64,000 nucleotides of DNA from Demequina capsici (GCF_032102965.1 NZ_CP134880.1:1922001-1986000), one strand, 5' to 3'; positions 51,563-60,902 are shown, counted from the first letter of the stretch. Translations and numbers: made by a program. Notes: generated by a model from the sequence alone, not told the origin.

Positions 51563-52141
51563 ATGAGCACCACGCCGCAGGACCCGTACGAGCAGAGGCC
51601 GGATCAGGCGAACCCGCCGCAGGCCGCGCCGGATCCGCAGGCCGCGCCCACCCCGCAGGCGCAGCCGCCGTATGCGCAGCCGCCCGCCCCGCAACACGCG
51701 CAGCCCCAGCAGGGGCAGCCGGTGTACGCGCAGCCACCGACTCCGCAGTACGCCCAGCCGCAGCACGCGCAGCCCCCGTACCCGCAGCAGCCGTACGCCC
51801 AGCCGTATGCGCCGGCGCCGTATGGTCCCCAGCCGGGCACGGAGAAGAACTGGATGGGGATCACGTCGCTGGTGCTGTCTCTAGTGGGGCTGTTCACAGG
51901 CATCACCGCGATCGCCGGCATCGTGTTCGGGCACCTGAGCCTCAGCGCGGTGAAGCGCGGCGAGGCGAACAACCGCGGCCTGGGGCTCACCGGCCTGATC
52001 ATCGGCTACGTGGTGGCGGTCCTCGGCATCCTGGCCACCATCGCGTTCCTCGTCTTCATCGGGTGGATCGGCACGCAATGCGGTGGCGACAACCCTGCGA
52101 GCTGGTGCACGCCGGACAGCTCGTACTCGTGGAGCGCCTGA
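51563..52141 (+). CDS. DUF4190 membrane protein with long Pro/Gln-rich N-terminus
   Basis: 192 aa. Residues 1-95 are a low-complexity repeat of PQ-A-QPP-Y-AQP type; residues 100-175 hold a DUF4190 domain with two transmembrane helices (GITSLVLSLVGLFTGITAIA and GLIIGYVVAVLGILATIAFL) and the GHLSLSAVKRGE link. Function unknown. ATG at 51563 after GAGGAGGAAG. Located on the opposite strand between clpP1 and tig, with a hairpin at its end. Confidence 0.87.
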   Translation: MSTTPQDPYEQRPDQANPPQAAPDPQAAPTPQAQPPYAQPPAPQHAQPQQGQPVYAQPPTPQYAQPQHAQPPYPQQPYAQPYAPAPYGPQPGTEKNWMGITSLVLSLVGLFTGITAIAGIVFGHLSLSAVKRGEANNRGLGLTGLIIGYVVAVLGILATIAFLVFIGWIGTQCGGDNPASWCTPDSSYSWSA

Positions 52142-52159
52142 CCGGGTCCCCTGAACGGC

Positions 52160-52197
52160 GACGGCCCCCGTCCTCCTCAAGGAGGGCGGGGGCCGTC
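52160..52197. terminator. Bidirectional terminator between DUF4190 gene and tig
   Basis: 17-bp stem (GACGGCCCCCGTCCTCC and its complement, one mismatch) with a TCAA loop, between convergent genes. Confidence 0.75.
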
Positions 52198-52211
52198 GAG
52201 CGTGAGCGAGG

Positions 52212-53576
52212 TTACTTCGCGTCTGCCTCGCCGGCGGCCTCGGCCACCATGGCCGCGGCGGCGTCGGCGTCAATCTCCGGCTCGGCGCTCTCGTCCTCGA
52301 GCGAGCCGATGACCGCCGACAGGTCGACGGCGGCGCCGGCGGTGTCGACGACGGTGGCACGGCGCAGCGCGAACGCGGTGGCCTTGGAACGGGCGACCTC
52401 GGCGACGATCGCGGGGATCTGGCCGGCCTGCTCGATCTGCTGGATGAAGGTGCCGGGGTCCATGCCGTACTGGCGGGACGCGTTGAGCAGGTAGTCGAGC
52501 AGTTCCTGCTGCTCGACCTGGATGTCCAGATCGTCCGCGAGGGTGTCGAGGAGGATCTGGGTGCGCAGCGCGGTGTGGGCCTCGGTCGTGACCTCGGCAC
52601 GGTGCTCGTCGTCCTCGAGGCGGTTCTCGTTCTCGAGGTGCTGGTGGACCTCGGCCTCGATGACCTTCTGCGGCACGGAGAACTCGCCGACGGCCTCGGT
52701 GAGCACCTGGAGCAGCTTCTCGCGGGCCTCCATGGCCTGGTTGTTGGTCTTGATGCGCTTGGTCTGCTCGACCAGGTCGGCCTTGAGCTCGTCGATGGTG
52801 TCGAACTCGGAGGCGAGCTGCGCGAAGTCGTCGTCGGCCTCGGGGAGCTCGCGCTCCTTGACGGCGGTGACCTTGACGGTGATGGTCGCGGTCTGCCCGG
52901 CGAAGTCGCCTGCGGCGAGCGGACCCTCGTAGGTGGTCTCCTCGCCGGCCGACAGGCCGGTGATGGCCTCGTCGAGGCCCTCGAGCATGTTGCCCTCGCC
53001 GATCTGGTACGACGTGCCCTGGACGGAGTCGACGTCGTTGCCGTCGACCACGGCGGACAGGTCGATCGTGACGAAGTCGCGGTCGGCAGCGGGACGGTCG
53101 ACGGTCTTGAGGGAGCCGAAGCGCTCGCGCAGGTTGTCGAGGCGCGCCTGGACGTCCTCATCGGAGACCTCGATGGGCTCGACGGTGACGGTCAGGGTGT
53201 CCGCGGCGGGCAGGTTGACCTCGGGGCGGATCTCGACGGTGGCGATGAACTCGAGACCCTCGTCGCCCTCGACGGCGCCGGGGATCTTGGTGACCTCGAC
53301 CTCGGGCTGGCCGAAGGGACGGATGCCCTGCTCCTCGACCGCGGCGGAGTACCAGCCGGGCAGGCCGTCGTTGACGGCGTGCTCGATGATCGCGCCCTTG
53401 CCGACGCGCTGCTCGAGGATGCGCGGGGGGACCTTGCCCTTGCGGAAGCCGGGGATGGTCACCTGCTCGCCGACGTGCTGGTAGGCGTGGTCGAGCGAGG
53501 GCTTGAGGTCCTCCTCGGTCAGGGTGACCGTCAGCTTGACGGTCGTGTCGTCGATCTTCTCGAGGGCGCTGGTCAC
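52212..53576 (-). CDS. tig: Trigger factor
   Basis: 454-aa ribosome-associated chaperone and peptidyl-prolyl isomerase. N-terminal ribosome-binding signature GFRKGKVPPRILEQRVGKG, PPIase domain beginning DRDFVTIDLSAVVDGN, and a helical C-terminal domain ending in an acidic tail. GTG start at 53576 after AGGAG. Upstream of clpP1P2-clpX, as is conserved in actinobacteria; the DUF4190 gene interrupts on the other strand. Confidence 0.95.
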   Translation of the reverse strand: MTSALEKIDDTTVKLTVTLTEEDLKPSLDHAYQHVGEQVTIPGFRKGKVPPRILEQRVGKGAIIEHAVNDGLPGWYSAAVEEQGIRPFGQPEVEVTKIPGAVEGDEGLEFIATVEIRPEVNLPAADTLTVTVEPIEVSDEDVQARLDNLRERFGSLKTVDRPAADRDFVTIDLSAVVDGNDVDSVQGTSYQIGEGNMLEGLDEAITGLSAGEETTYEGPLAAGDFAGQTATITVKVTAVKERELPEADDDFAQLASEFDTIDELKADLVEQTKRIKTNNQAMEAREKLLQVLTEAVGEFSVPQKVIEAEVHQHLENENRLEDDEHRAEVTTEAHTALRTQILLDTLADDLDIQVEQQELLDYLLNASRQYGMDPGTFIQQIEQAGQIPAIVAEVARSKATAFALRRATVVDTAGAAVDLSAVIGSLEDESAEPEIDADAAAAMVAEAAGEADAK

Positions 53577-53764
53577 AGAAAAACTCCTGAATGGGTGGGA
53601 TATGGCCCGGGTGCCGGGTAGGGCCCGCGCGCGGGCAACCCGCCAATCCTATAAGGGATGTCCGCCGTACCCCAATCGGACGGGTGCATTTCGCGTCGGG
53701 CTGACCGCTGCGCGGGAGGGGCCGACGCGGGAGCCGGGCCCCGGGGCCGCGCCGGGGCGAGGGC

Positions 53765-54358
53765 TCAGGCTTCGGCAGCGCGTGCCTCGAGGCGCTCCTT
53801 GGAGGCGGCGCGCCAGACCTTCAGCCCGGCGTCGGCGTTGACGGCGCCGATGCCCAGGCCGACGATGATGTCAGGCCAGCCCGACACCCACACGAGGGCG
53901 ATCATGGCCGTGCCGATCACGGCGATGTTCGCGAGCGCGTCGTTGCGCGCGGAGAGCCAGGCCGCACGGGCGAGCGAGCCGCCGAGGTGCCGGTGCCGCA
54001 CCAGGATCGACGCCGCGGCGAGGTTGGCGACCAGCGCGCCGACGGCGGTGACGGTCAGCGGGATCGTCTCGGGTCGCGTGGGGTCGAGGATCTTGATGAC
54101 CGCGGTGACGAGGGTGGCGATGGCGGGCACGAGGATCACGAGCGCGAGCACATGGCCGATGCGTGCGCGGCGCTGCACGGACCATGCGGCGGCGAAGAAG
54201 ATCAGCAGGTTGAGGATCGCGTCCTCGAGGAAGTCGATGGAGTCCGCGGTGAGCGAAACGGAGCCGATGACGCGCGCGACGGCGAACTCGATCACCGCGT
54301 ACGCCAGGTTGATGAGCGCCACGGCGAGCACGGCGCGGCGCAGGGAGGTGAGGGCCAT
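53765..54358 (-). CDS. Cation diffusion facilitator-type transporter, short form
   Basis: 197 aa with five to six transmembrane segments and no C-terminal cytoplasmic domain. Metal-binding Asp residues are in SVSLTADSIDFLEDAI and SARNDALANIAVI, the positions of the CDF HxxxD/DxxxD sites. Likely Zn2+, Co2+ or similar divalent cation export. ATG at 54358. Divergent from the marR-MFS pair; no metal regulator adjacent. Confidence 0.82.
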   Translation of the reverse strand: MALTSLRRAVLAVALINLAYAVIEFAVARVIGSVSLTADSIDFLEDAILNLLIFFAAAWSVQRRARIGHVLALVILVPAIATLVTAVIKILDPTRPETIPLTVTAVGALVANLAAASILVRHRHLGGSLARAAWLSARNDALANIAVIGTAMIALVWVSGWPDIIVGLGIGAVNADAGLKVWRAASKERLEARAAEA

Positions 54359-54407
54359 GCGCCCATCCTGGCAGGTGTGCGCACGCCGGCTGGCGCCATC
54401 GACCGGC

Positions 54408-54448
54408 TTGGCAACTTTTACATCATCTGTTTATATATATAGATGATG
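54408..54448 (+). promoter_or_regulatory. marR-MFS promoter with perfect MarR operator
   Basis: Inverted repeat CATCATCT (54421-54428), 12 nt, AGATGATG (54441-54448) spanning a TTGGCA-N18-TATATA promoter (54408-54437). The right arm includes the start codon, so the mRNA is probably leaderless and repressor binding blocks initiation. Confidence 0.7.
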
Positions 54449-54874
54449 GAAACGGAACGACGCACCGCCCTCGAGCAGCTGCTCGCGCAGTCGCACCGCG
54501 TGACCCGCATCGCCGCCGCGGCAACAGGGAGCGCCACGCCGTCGTCGCACCGCTCGGTGCTCGCCCTGCTCGCCCGCGACGGCGACCACCGGGTCGGCGA
54601 GATCGCAGCCGAGCTGCGCCTCACCCAGCCTGGCGCCACCCAGGTGGTGACCGCGCTCGCGGAGGAGGGCCTCGTGGAACGGTGCGCAGACCCGGACGAC
54701 GGCCGCGCCACCCGCGTCTCCATCACTCCCGCCGGCCGCACCTCGGTCGACCACTGGCGTCGGGACCTGTCCGACGCGCTGTCCCCCATGCTCGGCGAGC
54801 TCGACGACGACGACTGGGCGGCCATCGCCCGCACCGCCGCGCTGCTCGCCTCGATCGACAGGAGCCCCCGTTGA
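54443..54874 (+). CDS. MarR-family transcriptional regulator
   Basis: 143-aa winged-helix repressor: HRSVLALLARDGDHRVGEIA, recognition helix LTQPGATQVVTALAEEGLVE, wing DPDDGRATRVSITPAG. It probably represses itself and the following MFS exporter through the inverted repeat at 54421-54448. ATG at 54443 (54446 also possible); no ribosome site. Overlaps the MFS start by 4 bp. Confidence 0.9.
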   Translation: MMETERRTALEQLLAQSHRVTRIAAAATGSATPSSHRSVLALLARDGDHRVGEIAAELRLTQPGATQVVTALAEEGLVERCADPDDGRATRVSITPAGRTSVDHWRRDLSDALSPMLGELDDDDWAAIARTAALLASIDRSPR

Positions 54875-56103
54875 GCAGTCCATCGGACTTCCGCAGCCTC
54901 GTCCACCAGCCGACGGCCGTCTGGGCCGTCGCGTTCGCCAGCGTCGTCGCCTTCATGGGCATCGGCCTCGTGGACCCGATCCTCCCCGCCATCAGCGCGG
55001 ACCTGAACGCCACCCCCACGCAGGCGGAGCTGCTGTTCACCAGCTACCTGCTCGTCACCGGCATCGCGATGCTGTTCACCAGCTGGGTCTCCGGCCGCAT
55101 CGGTCCTCGGGCGACCCTGCTCGTCGGCCTCGCCCTGGTCGTCATCTTCGCGACGCTCGCCGGGTCGTCCGACACCGTGGGAACCATCATCGGCCTGCGC
55201 GCCGGCTGGGGCCTGGGCAACGCCCTGTTCATCTCCACGGCGCTCGCCACGATCGTCGGCGCCGCCTCCGGAGGCGCCGCGAACGCGATCATCCTCTACG
55301 AGGCCGCGCTCGGCCTTGGCATCGCGATCGGCCCGCTGCTGGGCGGCGCTCTCGGATCCGTGTCGTGGCGGGCCCCGTTCTTCGGCACCGCGGCACTCAT
55401 GGCGATCGCGTTCGTCGCGCTCGCCGTGCTGCTGCGCGGCGACTCGGCGCCGCGGGTGAAGGTGCCGTTCTCCGCGCCGTTCCGCGCGCTCGGGCACCCG
55501 GGCCTGCGTCTGCTCGCGTTCGCCGCGCTGCTGTACAACATCGGCTTCTTCACGCTGCTCGCCTACTCGCCGTTCCCGCTCGGCTTCGACGAGATCGGGC
55601 TTGGCCTGACGTTCTTCGGCTGGGGCGTGGCGCTCGCGATCACGTCGGTGCTCGTCGCCCCGCAGCTCACGTCGCGGCTGCCGCGCACGCTGGTCCTCTC
55701 AGCGACGCTCGCGCTCCTGGCGATCGACCTGGCGGTCGGGTCGCTGGTGGTGGGGACGCCTGCGGCGCTCGTCGTCGTGATCGTGGTCGGCGGCCTCCTG
55801 CTCGGCGTGCTGAACACCGTGCTGACGGAGTCCGTGATGGAGGTCACCGAGCTCCCGCGTTCCGTGGCGTCGTCGTCGTACTCATCGGTCCGCTTCCTGG
55901 GCGGCGCGGCCGCTCCCCCGCTCGCCGCCTGGCTCGCAGGGATCGCGGGCGACTGGCTGCCGTACGCGGTGGCCGCAGTCGCCGTGCTCGCCGCCTCGGT
56001 GATCATCCTGGCCGGCAGGCCGCTCCTCGCGAAGGTCGACGGCATGGGCGCGGAGCCCGCGGACGTCGAGGCGGAGGCGATCAGCGTGGGCGACGCGGCC
56101 TGA
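54871..56103 (+). CDS. MFS transporter (drug/metabolite exporter)
   Basis: 410-aa 12-helix transporter. Helix 1 FASVVAFMGIGLVDPILPAI is a typical DHA1/Bcr start, then SGRIGPRATLLVGLAL (motif A), and LGIAIGPLLGGALG (motif C). The acidic tail is cytosolic. TTG start at 54871, preceded by AGGAG and overlapping the marR stop. Regulated with MarR; substrate unknown. Confidence 0.88.
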   Translation: MSSPSDFRSLVHQPTAVWAVAFASVVAFMGIGLVDPILPAISADLNATPTQAELLFTSYLLVTGIAMLFTSWVSGRIGPRATLLVGLALVVIFATLAGSSDTVGTIIGLRAGWGLGNALFISTALATIVGAASGGAANAIILYEAALGLGIAIGPLLGGALGSVSWRAPFFGTAALMAIAFVALAVLLRGDSAPRVKVPFSAPFRALGHPGLRLLAFAALLYNIGFFTLLAYSPFPLGFDEIGLGLTFFGWGVALAITSVLVAPQLTSRLPRTLVLSATLALLAIDLAVGSLVVGTPAALVVVIVVGGLLLGVLNTVLTESVMEVTELPRSVASSSYSSVRFLGGAAAPPLAAWLAGIAGDWLPYAVAAVAVLAASVIILAGRPLLAKVDGMGAEPADVEAEAISVGDAA

Positions 56104-56139
56104 CGGACGCGCGCGGCGCGGTGGGGATACGGTGAGCCC

Positions 56140-56529
56140 ATGATCCCCACCGCGCTCGTGCTCGCCGCCCTCGCGGCGCTCGTCCACGTCTACATCTTCC
56201 GGCTCGAGTCGCTCACATGGATGGCGCCGCGCACGCGCGCGACCTTCGGCGTCGCCACCGAGGAGGAGGCGGAGCACACCCGCCTGATGGCGTTCAACCA
56301 GGGCTTCTACAACCTGTTCCTGGCGATCGTCACCGGTGTCGGAATCGTCCTGATGGGGGCAGGCGCGTCGGACGCAGGTGCCGCCTTGGTGCTCGCGGGC
56401 ACCGGCTCGATGGCCGCCGCAGCGGTCGTGCTGGTCGCCAAGTCTCCGCGTCTGGCTCGATCCGCTGCCATCCAGGGAGCCCTTCCGCTGCTCTCGGTCG
56501 TGCTTCTCACCCTCGGCTTGCTCGCCTGA
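56140..56529 (+). CDS. DUF1304 membrane protein
   Basis: 129 aa, four transmembrane helices. Family pattern: VLAALAALVHVYIFRLESLT then MAFNQGFYNLFLAIVTGVG. Function unknown; broadly distributed. ATG at 56140, 36 bp after the MFS gene; may be co-transcribed. No catalytic residues recognisable. Confidence 0.87.
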   Translation: MIPTALVLAALAALVHVYIFRLESLTWMAPRTRATFGVATEEEAEHTRLMAFNQGFYNLFLAIVTGVGIVLMGAGASDAGAALVLAGTGSMAAAAVVLVAKSPRLARSAAIQGALPLLSVVLLTLGLLA

Positions 56530-56589
56530 CGGGAACGTCGCCGCGGGGGTCCCGGGACCTCCGGTGCTCCATCGCGGAGCCGAAGGCCG

Positions 56590-56614
56590 TACAGTGATGT
56601 CGAACGTTCACATC
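56590..56614 (+). promoter_or_regulatory. Sugar-kinase promoter with LacI-type operator
   Basis: -10 TACAGT (56590-56595), followed by GAACGTTC (56602-56609), an 8-bp palindrome with a central CG flanked by GATGTC and ACATC. Typical of LacI-family sugar regulators. Confidence 0.5.
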
Positions 56615-56661
56615 GTCGCGTCCGCAAAGTCGCGGACGCTGGACAAAGGAGTTGGCGACCG

Positions 56662-58263
56662 ATGCCGAAGCACGCACTCGACGCGACCACCGCGATCACC
56701 ACCGGGCAGACCTCACTGGGCATCGAGCTGGGCTCGACCCGCATCAAGGCCTGCCTGATCGGCCCGGACCACGAGGTTCTCGCGACCGGCAGCCACGCCT
56801 GGGAGAACCAGTTCGTGGACCGCCTGTGGACGTACTCGGAGGAGGCGATCTGGGAGGGCCTTCAGGCGAGCATCGCGGATCTCAAGGCGGAGGTCGTGAA
56901 GGCGCACGGAGTGGCGCTGACCTCGGTCGGCTCGCTCGGCCTCTCCGCGATGATGCACGGCTACCTGGCGTTCGACGCCGACGGGACGATGCTCGTGCCC
57001 TTCCGCACCTGGCGGAACACCAACACCGAGGCCGCCGCGGCGGCGCTCACCGAGGAGCTGGGCTTCAACTTCCCCCTGCGATGGTCCGCGTCGCACGTCT
57101 ACCAGGCGGTCCTGGACGACGAGCCGCATGTCGCCGAGCTCGACTTCATCACGACGCTCGCCGGGTACGTCCACTGGCGGCTCACGGGTCGCAAGGTGCT
57201 CGGCGTGGGCGACGCCTCCGGCGTGTTCCCCATCGACCCCGCCACGCACGACTACGACGCGACGATGCTCGCAGGCTTCAAGGGCATGGTGGCCGAGCGC
57301 CGCCCCCAGCTGGACGTGACCATGCTCCTTCCGCAGGTGCTGGTCGCGGGCGAGGATGCAGGCACCCTGACCGCGGAGGGCGCGCTGCTGCTCGACCCGA
57401 CTGGCGACCTCGAGGCCGGCGCACCCGTCTGCCCGCCGGAGGGCGACGCGGGGACCGGCATGGTCGCCACGAACGCGGTCGCCCCGCGCACCGGCAACAT
57501 CTCCGCCGGCACCTCGATCTTCGCGATGGTGGTGCTCGAGCAGCCGCTCGACTCGGTGCACGAGGAGCTCGACATCGTCACCACTCCTGGCGGCGACCTG
57601 GTCGCGATGGTGCACTGCAACAACGGGGCCAGCGAGCTGGGCACGTGGGCGTCGGTGTTCACCGAGTTCGCGGAGGCGATGGGCGTGCAGGGCGGCGCCG
57701 ACGCGGTGTTCGAGACCCTGTTCAAGGCAGCGCTCGAGGGTGAGGCCGACGGCGGCGGCCTGCTGGCCTACAACTACCTGTCCGGCGAACCGATCACGGG
57801 GATGGCCGAGGGCCGCCCGCTCTTCGTCCGCACCCCCGGCTCGCGGCTGACGCTCGCAAACTTCATGCGCACCCAGCTGTACGGCGCGTTCGGCACGCTC
57901 AGCATCGGCATGAAGGTGCTGCACGACGAGGGCGTGCGGCTGGACTCGATGTTCGCGCACGGCGGCATGTTCCGCACCGCCGGCGTGGCCCAGCGCCTGC
58001 TGGCCGCGGCGATCGCGGCGCCTGTCTCCGTAGGTGACACCGCGAGCGAGGGCGGCGCCTGGGGCATCGCCGTGCTCGCCGAGTACCTGCGCAAGGGCGC
58101 CACGACGGGCCTGGGAGAATACCTGAACCACGACGTGTTCGCCGACGCTGCACTCGACACCGTCTCCCCCGACGCCGACGACGTGGCCGGGTACGACGCC
58201 TGGCTCGCGCACTATCGCGCGGGCCTCGCGATCGAGCGCGCGGCCACGGAGGCGATCAGCTAG
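56662..58263 (+). CDS. FGGY-family carbohydrate kinase (xylulokinase/ribulokinase-like)
   Basis: 533 aa. FGGY N domain GIELGSTRIKACLIG, substrate region AMMHGYLAFDADG and WRNTNTEAAAAALTE, C domain APRTGNISAGTSIFAMVV and FAHGGMFRTAGVAQRLLAAA. The pentulose substrate (xylulose or ribulose) cannot be settled from sequence; the HGYL pattern and long length lean to xylulokinase-like. ATG at 56662 with AAAGGAG upstream. No isomerase gene adjacent. Terminator follows. Confidence 0.85.
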   Translation: MPKHALDATTAITTGQTSLGIELGSTRIKACLIGPDHEVLATGSHAWENQFVDRLWTYSEEAIWEGLQASIADLKAEVVKAHGVALTSVGSLGLSAMMHGYLAFDADGTMLVPFRTWRNTNTEAAAAALTEELGFNFPLRWSASHVYQAVLDDEPHVAELDFITTLAGYVHWRLTGRKVLGVGDASGVFPIDPATHDYDATMLAGFKGMVAERRPQLDVTMLLPQVLVAGEDAGTLTAEGALLLDPTGDLEAGAPVCPPEGDAGTGMVATNAVAPRTGNISAGTSIFAMVVLEQPLDSVHEELDIVTTPGGDLVAMVHCNNGASELGTWASVFTEFAEAMGVQGGADAVFETLFKAALEGEADGGGLLAYNYLSGEPITGMAEGRPLFVRTPGSRLTLANFMRTQLYGAFGTLSIGMKVLHDEGVRLDSMFAHGGMFRTAGVAQRLLAAAIAAPVSVGDTASEGGAWGIAVLAEYLRKGATTGLGEYLNHDVFADAALDTVSPDADDVAGYDAWLAHYRAGLAIERAATEAIS

Positions 58264-58277
58264 GCCCGAGCGTCAAC

Positions 58278-58314
58278 GAAGGGTCCCGTCGGCATCGCGC
58301 CGACGGGACCCTTC
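58278..58314 (+). terminator. Terminator after sugar kinase
   Basis: Perfect 16-bp stem GAAGGGTCCCGTCGGC and its complement with a 5-nt loop, 14 bp after the stop. Also serves the convergent SDR gene. Confidence 0.8.
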
Positions 58315-58330
58315 CTCGTTGCACCGGGGC

Positions 58331-59206
58331 TCAGTCGAAGTAGTGACCGGCGTCGATGTCGTCGAGCAGCGTGGCGCCCTGAGGCTGCCACCCGAGCAGA
58401 TCCTGCGCGACCGTCGAGGTCGAGGCATGGTCCATGGTCTGCAGCATTCCGAGGAACCCGAGCGCCGCAGGTTCGACGGACGCGGTGGGCAGTCCGAGCC
58501 CGCGTCCGATCGACTCGGCGATCGCCTTGACGCGCACACCCTCGTCGCCGATCGCGTGCAGGACGGTGCCGCCAGGCGCCGAGTAGAGGGCGTCCCTGAA
58601 CAGCCGCGCGGCGTCGTCGACGTGCACGCCGTTCCAGCGGTGCGCACCGTCTCCTACGTATCCGGCGACGCCTGCGCTGCGGGCGATCGCGACGAGCTGC
58701 GCGATGAACCCGTGGTCGCCCGTGCCGTGAACCGAGCGAGGGAGCCGGACGGCCGAGGTGCGGACGCCGCGGTCGGCGAACGCGAGCGCGATCTGCGCGC
58801 TCTCGGCGCGGGCCGCTAGGGCCCCATCGAGCCCGAGGTCCGTCTCCTTCGACGGGCGCCCGGGGCCGACGGGCGTGCCGGAGGCGAAGACGAACGGCTT
58901 GCCCGTGCCTGCGAGGGTCTCGCCGATGGCTCCGATCGCGCCGCGATCCAAGGTGATCTGCGCGGCGGGGTCGGAGAAGTCGTGGACGTACGCAAGGTGG
59001 ACTACGGCATCGGCGGCGGCTGCGGCGTCGGCGATCACGTCGACGTCGGCGAGCCCGCCTCGGATGACGCCGTGGCCGGCGCCGGTGAGCGCCGCCGCCG
59101 ACGCGTCGGATCGGGCGAGGCCGGTCACCTGATGGCCGTCGGCTGAGAGCAGGGGCACGAGGTGGCTGCCGATCCAGCCGGTGGCGCCTGTGACGAGGAT
59201 GTGCAT
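58331..59206 (-). CDS. NAD(P)-dependent SDR/epimerase-like reductase
   Basis: 291 aa, atypical extended SDR. Rossmann motif ILVTGATGWIGSHLVPLL at the N-terminus, then DAVVHLAYVHDFSDP and VFASGTPVGPGRPSKETD; the usual YxxxK is not evident, so catalysis is unclear. ATG at 59206 after AAGGAGCG. Divergent from a TetR gene with two operators between, so it is the likely target of that regulator. Confidence 0.85.
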   Translation of the reverse strand: MHILVTGATGWIGSHLVPLLSADGHQVTGLARSDASAAALTGAGHGVIRGGLADVDVIADAAAAADAVVHLAYVHDFSDPAAQITLDRGAIGAIGETLAGTGKPFVFASGTPVGPGRPSKETDLGLDGALAARAESAQIALAFADRGVRTSAVRLPRSVHGTGDHGFIAQLVAIARSAGVAGYVGDGAHRWNGVHVDDAARLFRDALYSAPGGTVLHAIGDEGVRVKAIAESIGRGLGLPTASVEPAALGFLGMLQTMDHASTSTVAQDLLGWQPQGATLLDDIDAGHYFD

Positions 59207-59220
59207 GGATCGCTCCTTGA

Positions 59221-59270
59221 TGTCAGTAACTGTCATCGCTCACGGTAACACCTGATGTCAGAAACTGCCA
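59221..59270. promoter_or_regulatory. Two TetR-type operators between SDR and tetR genes
   Basis: TGTCAGTAACTGTCA (59221-59235) and TGTCAGAAACTGCCA (59256-59270), both near-palindromic, 35 bp apart, symmetric between the divergent genes. Confidence 0.65.
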
Positions 59271-59287
59271 TCCCCTACGATGTCTCC

Positions 59288-59854
59288 ATGGGCAGATGGG
59301 TAGCGGGCGCGCCAGGCAGGCTGGCCCTCGCCGCGCTCGAGCTTTTCGCCGAGCGCGGCTACGACGCGACCACCGTCGCGGACATCGCCGAGCGGGCGGG
59401 GCTCACCGAGCGCACGTTCTTCCGCCACTACCCCGCCAAGCGTGACGTGCTGTTCGGCGGCAACTCAGCGCTCAACGCCGATATCCGGGCGTCGGTGCTC
59501 GCAGCACCGCACGATGCGTCACCGCTCGACCTGGCACTCGCCGGCGTCGCACCCCTGCGAGAGCACCACGACGCCAACAAGGAGGCAGTCCGTCGTCGCG
59601 AGGCGGTAGTCGCCTCCCACGCGGACCTCATCGAGCGGGACCTGGCCAAGCGCGCCACCCTGGTCGCGACGATCACCGCAGCGCTCGTCGAGCGTGGCGT
59701 GGACCTCGCGACCGCGGAGATGGTCACGAGCGCCGTCGGTCAGGCGTTCGCCACCGCCGTGCGCGACTGGCTCCAGACGGAGTCCGAGGGTGAACCGCTC
59801 GGCGCTCTCATGAACACTCGCCTGAGAGCGCTCGCCGACGCACTGGCGGCCTGA
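59288..59854 (+). CDS. TetR-family regulator of the SDR gene
   Basis: 188 aa from the ATG at 59288; an ATG at 59255 would add 11 residues but lies inside the second operator. HTH: TVADIAERAGLTERTFFRHY at about residues 30-50. Ligand domain without known specificity. Divergent from the SDR reductase, with two operators in between. Confidence 0.87.
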   Translation: MGRWVAGAPGRLALAALELFAERGYDATTVADIAERAGLTERTFFRHYPAKRDVLFGGNSALNADIRASVLAAPHDASPLDLALAGVAPLREHHDANKEAVRRREAVVASHADLIERDLAKRATLVATITAALVERGVDLATAEMVTSAVGQAFATAVRDWLQTESEGEPLGALMNTRLRALADALAA

Positions 59855-59969
59855 CGCTCCGCGGCGCAGGCTCCGAGGCTCCTGGTAGGCCGGGCCCCAC
59901 ACCACGGTTCTCGCGCAGGGTTGGGCCTAGTGTGGTGGAGGCACCCTTGACGACACGAGAGGTTCGACG

Positions 59970-60902
59970 ATGAAGACCTTCACCATGCCCGGCACCGAGC
60001 TCACCGTCCCCGCAGTCGTGCTGGGACTGATGCGCATCATGGAGAAGTCGGACGACGAGATCCGCACGTTGATCAAGACCGCGATGGACGCGGGCATCGA
60101 CTTCCTGGACCACGCGGACATCTACGGCACGCCGCCGCACGGCTGCGAGCGACGTTTCTCGGAGGCGATGCGACTGACCTCGACGGAGCGTGAGGCCCTG
60201 ACCATCCAGACGAAGTGCGGGATCCGTCAGCCCGGGCCGTACTTCGACTTCTCCTACGAGCACATCGTCGACTCGGTCAACGGCTCGCTCGAGGCGCTCG
60301 GCACCGACTACCTCGACATCCTGCTGCTGCACAGGCCCGACGCGCTCGTGGAGCCCGACGAGGTGGCGCGCGCCTTCGACGAGCTCCACGCGAGCGGCAA
60401 GATCAGGCACTTCGGCGTCTCCAACCACACGCCCGGCCAGATCGCGCTGCTCAAGCGATCCGTCCGCCAGCCGATCGTCGCCAACCAGATCCAGCTGTCG
60501 GTGACCCACGCGCCGGCGATCGCCAGCGGCATCGCGGCGAACATGGGCGACCTGGACCAGTCGATCGACCGCGACAACGGCATGATCGACTACTGCCGCC
60601 TGAACGACATCACCATTCAGGCGTGGTCGCCGTTCCAGGCGCGCTTCTTCGACGGCCCCTTCCTGGGGAGCGAGCACTACCCCGAGCTCAACACGATCAT
60701 CGACCGTCTCGCGTGGAAGTACGAGGTGCCGGTCGAGGCGATCGCCGTCGCGTGGCTCACGCGTCACCCGGCGAAGATGCAGGTGGTGCTGGGCACCACC
60801 ACCCCCGCGCGGGTCGAGGCGGCGGCCAAGGGGGCCGACGTCCACCTCTCCCGCGCGGAGTGGTACGAGATGTTCAGGGCCGCAGGACACACGGTCCCGT
60901 GA
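59970..60902 (+). CDS. Aldo/keto reductase
   Basis: 310-aa NADPH-dependent oxidoreductase of the YdhF type. Catalytic set: Asp/Tyr in FLDHADIYG, Lys in IQTKCGIRQ, His in ILLLHRPDALV. NADPH loop VLGTTTPARVEAA. Cytosolic, substrate unknown. ATG at 59970 after GAGAGGTT. Monocistronic. Confidence 0.9.
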   Translation: MKTFTMPGTELTVPAVVLGLMRIMEKSDDEIRTLIKTAMDAGIDFLDHADIYGTPPHGCERRFSEAMRLTSTEREALTIQTKCGIRQPGPYFDFSYEHIVDSVNGSLEALGTDYLDILLLHRPDALVEPDEVARAFDELHASGKIRHFGVSNHTPGQIALLKRSVRQPIVANQIQLSVTHAPAIASGIAANMGDLDQSIDRDNGMIDYCRLNDITIQAWSPFQARFFDGPFLGSEHYPELNTIIDRLAWKYEVPVEAIAVAWLTRHPAKMQVVLGTTTPARVEAAAKGADVHLSRAEWYEMFRAAGHTVP

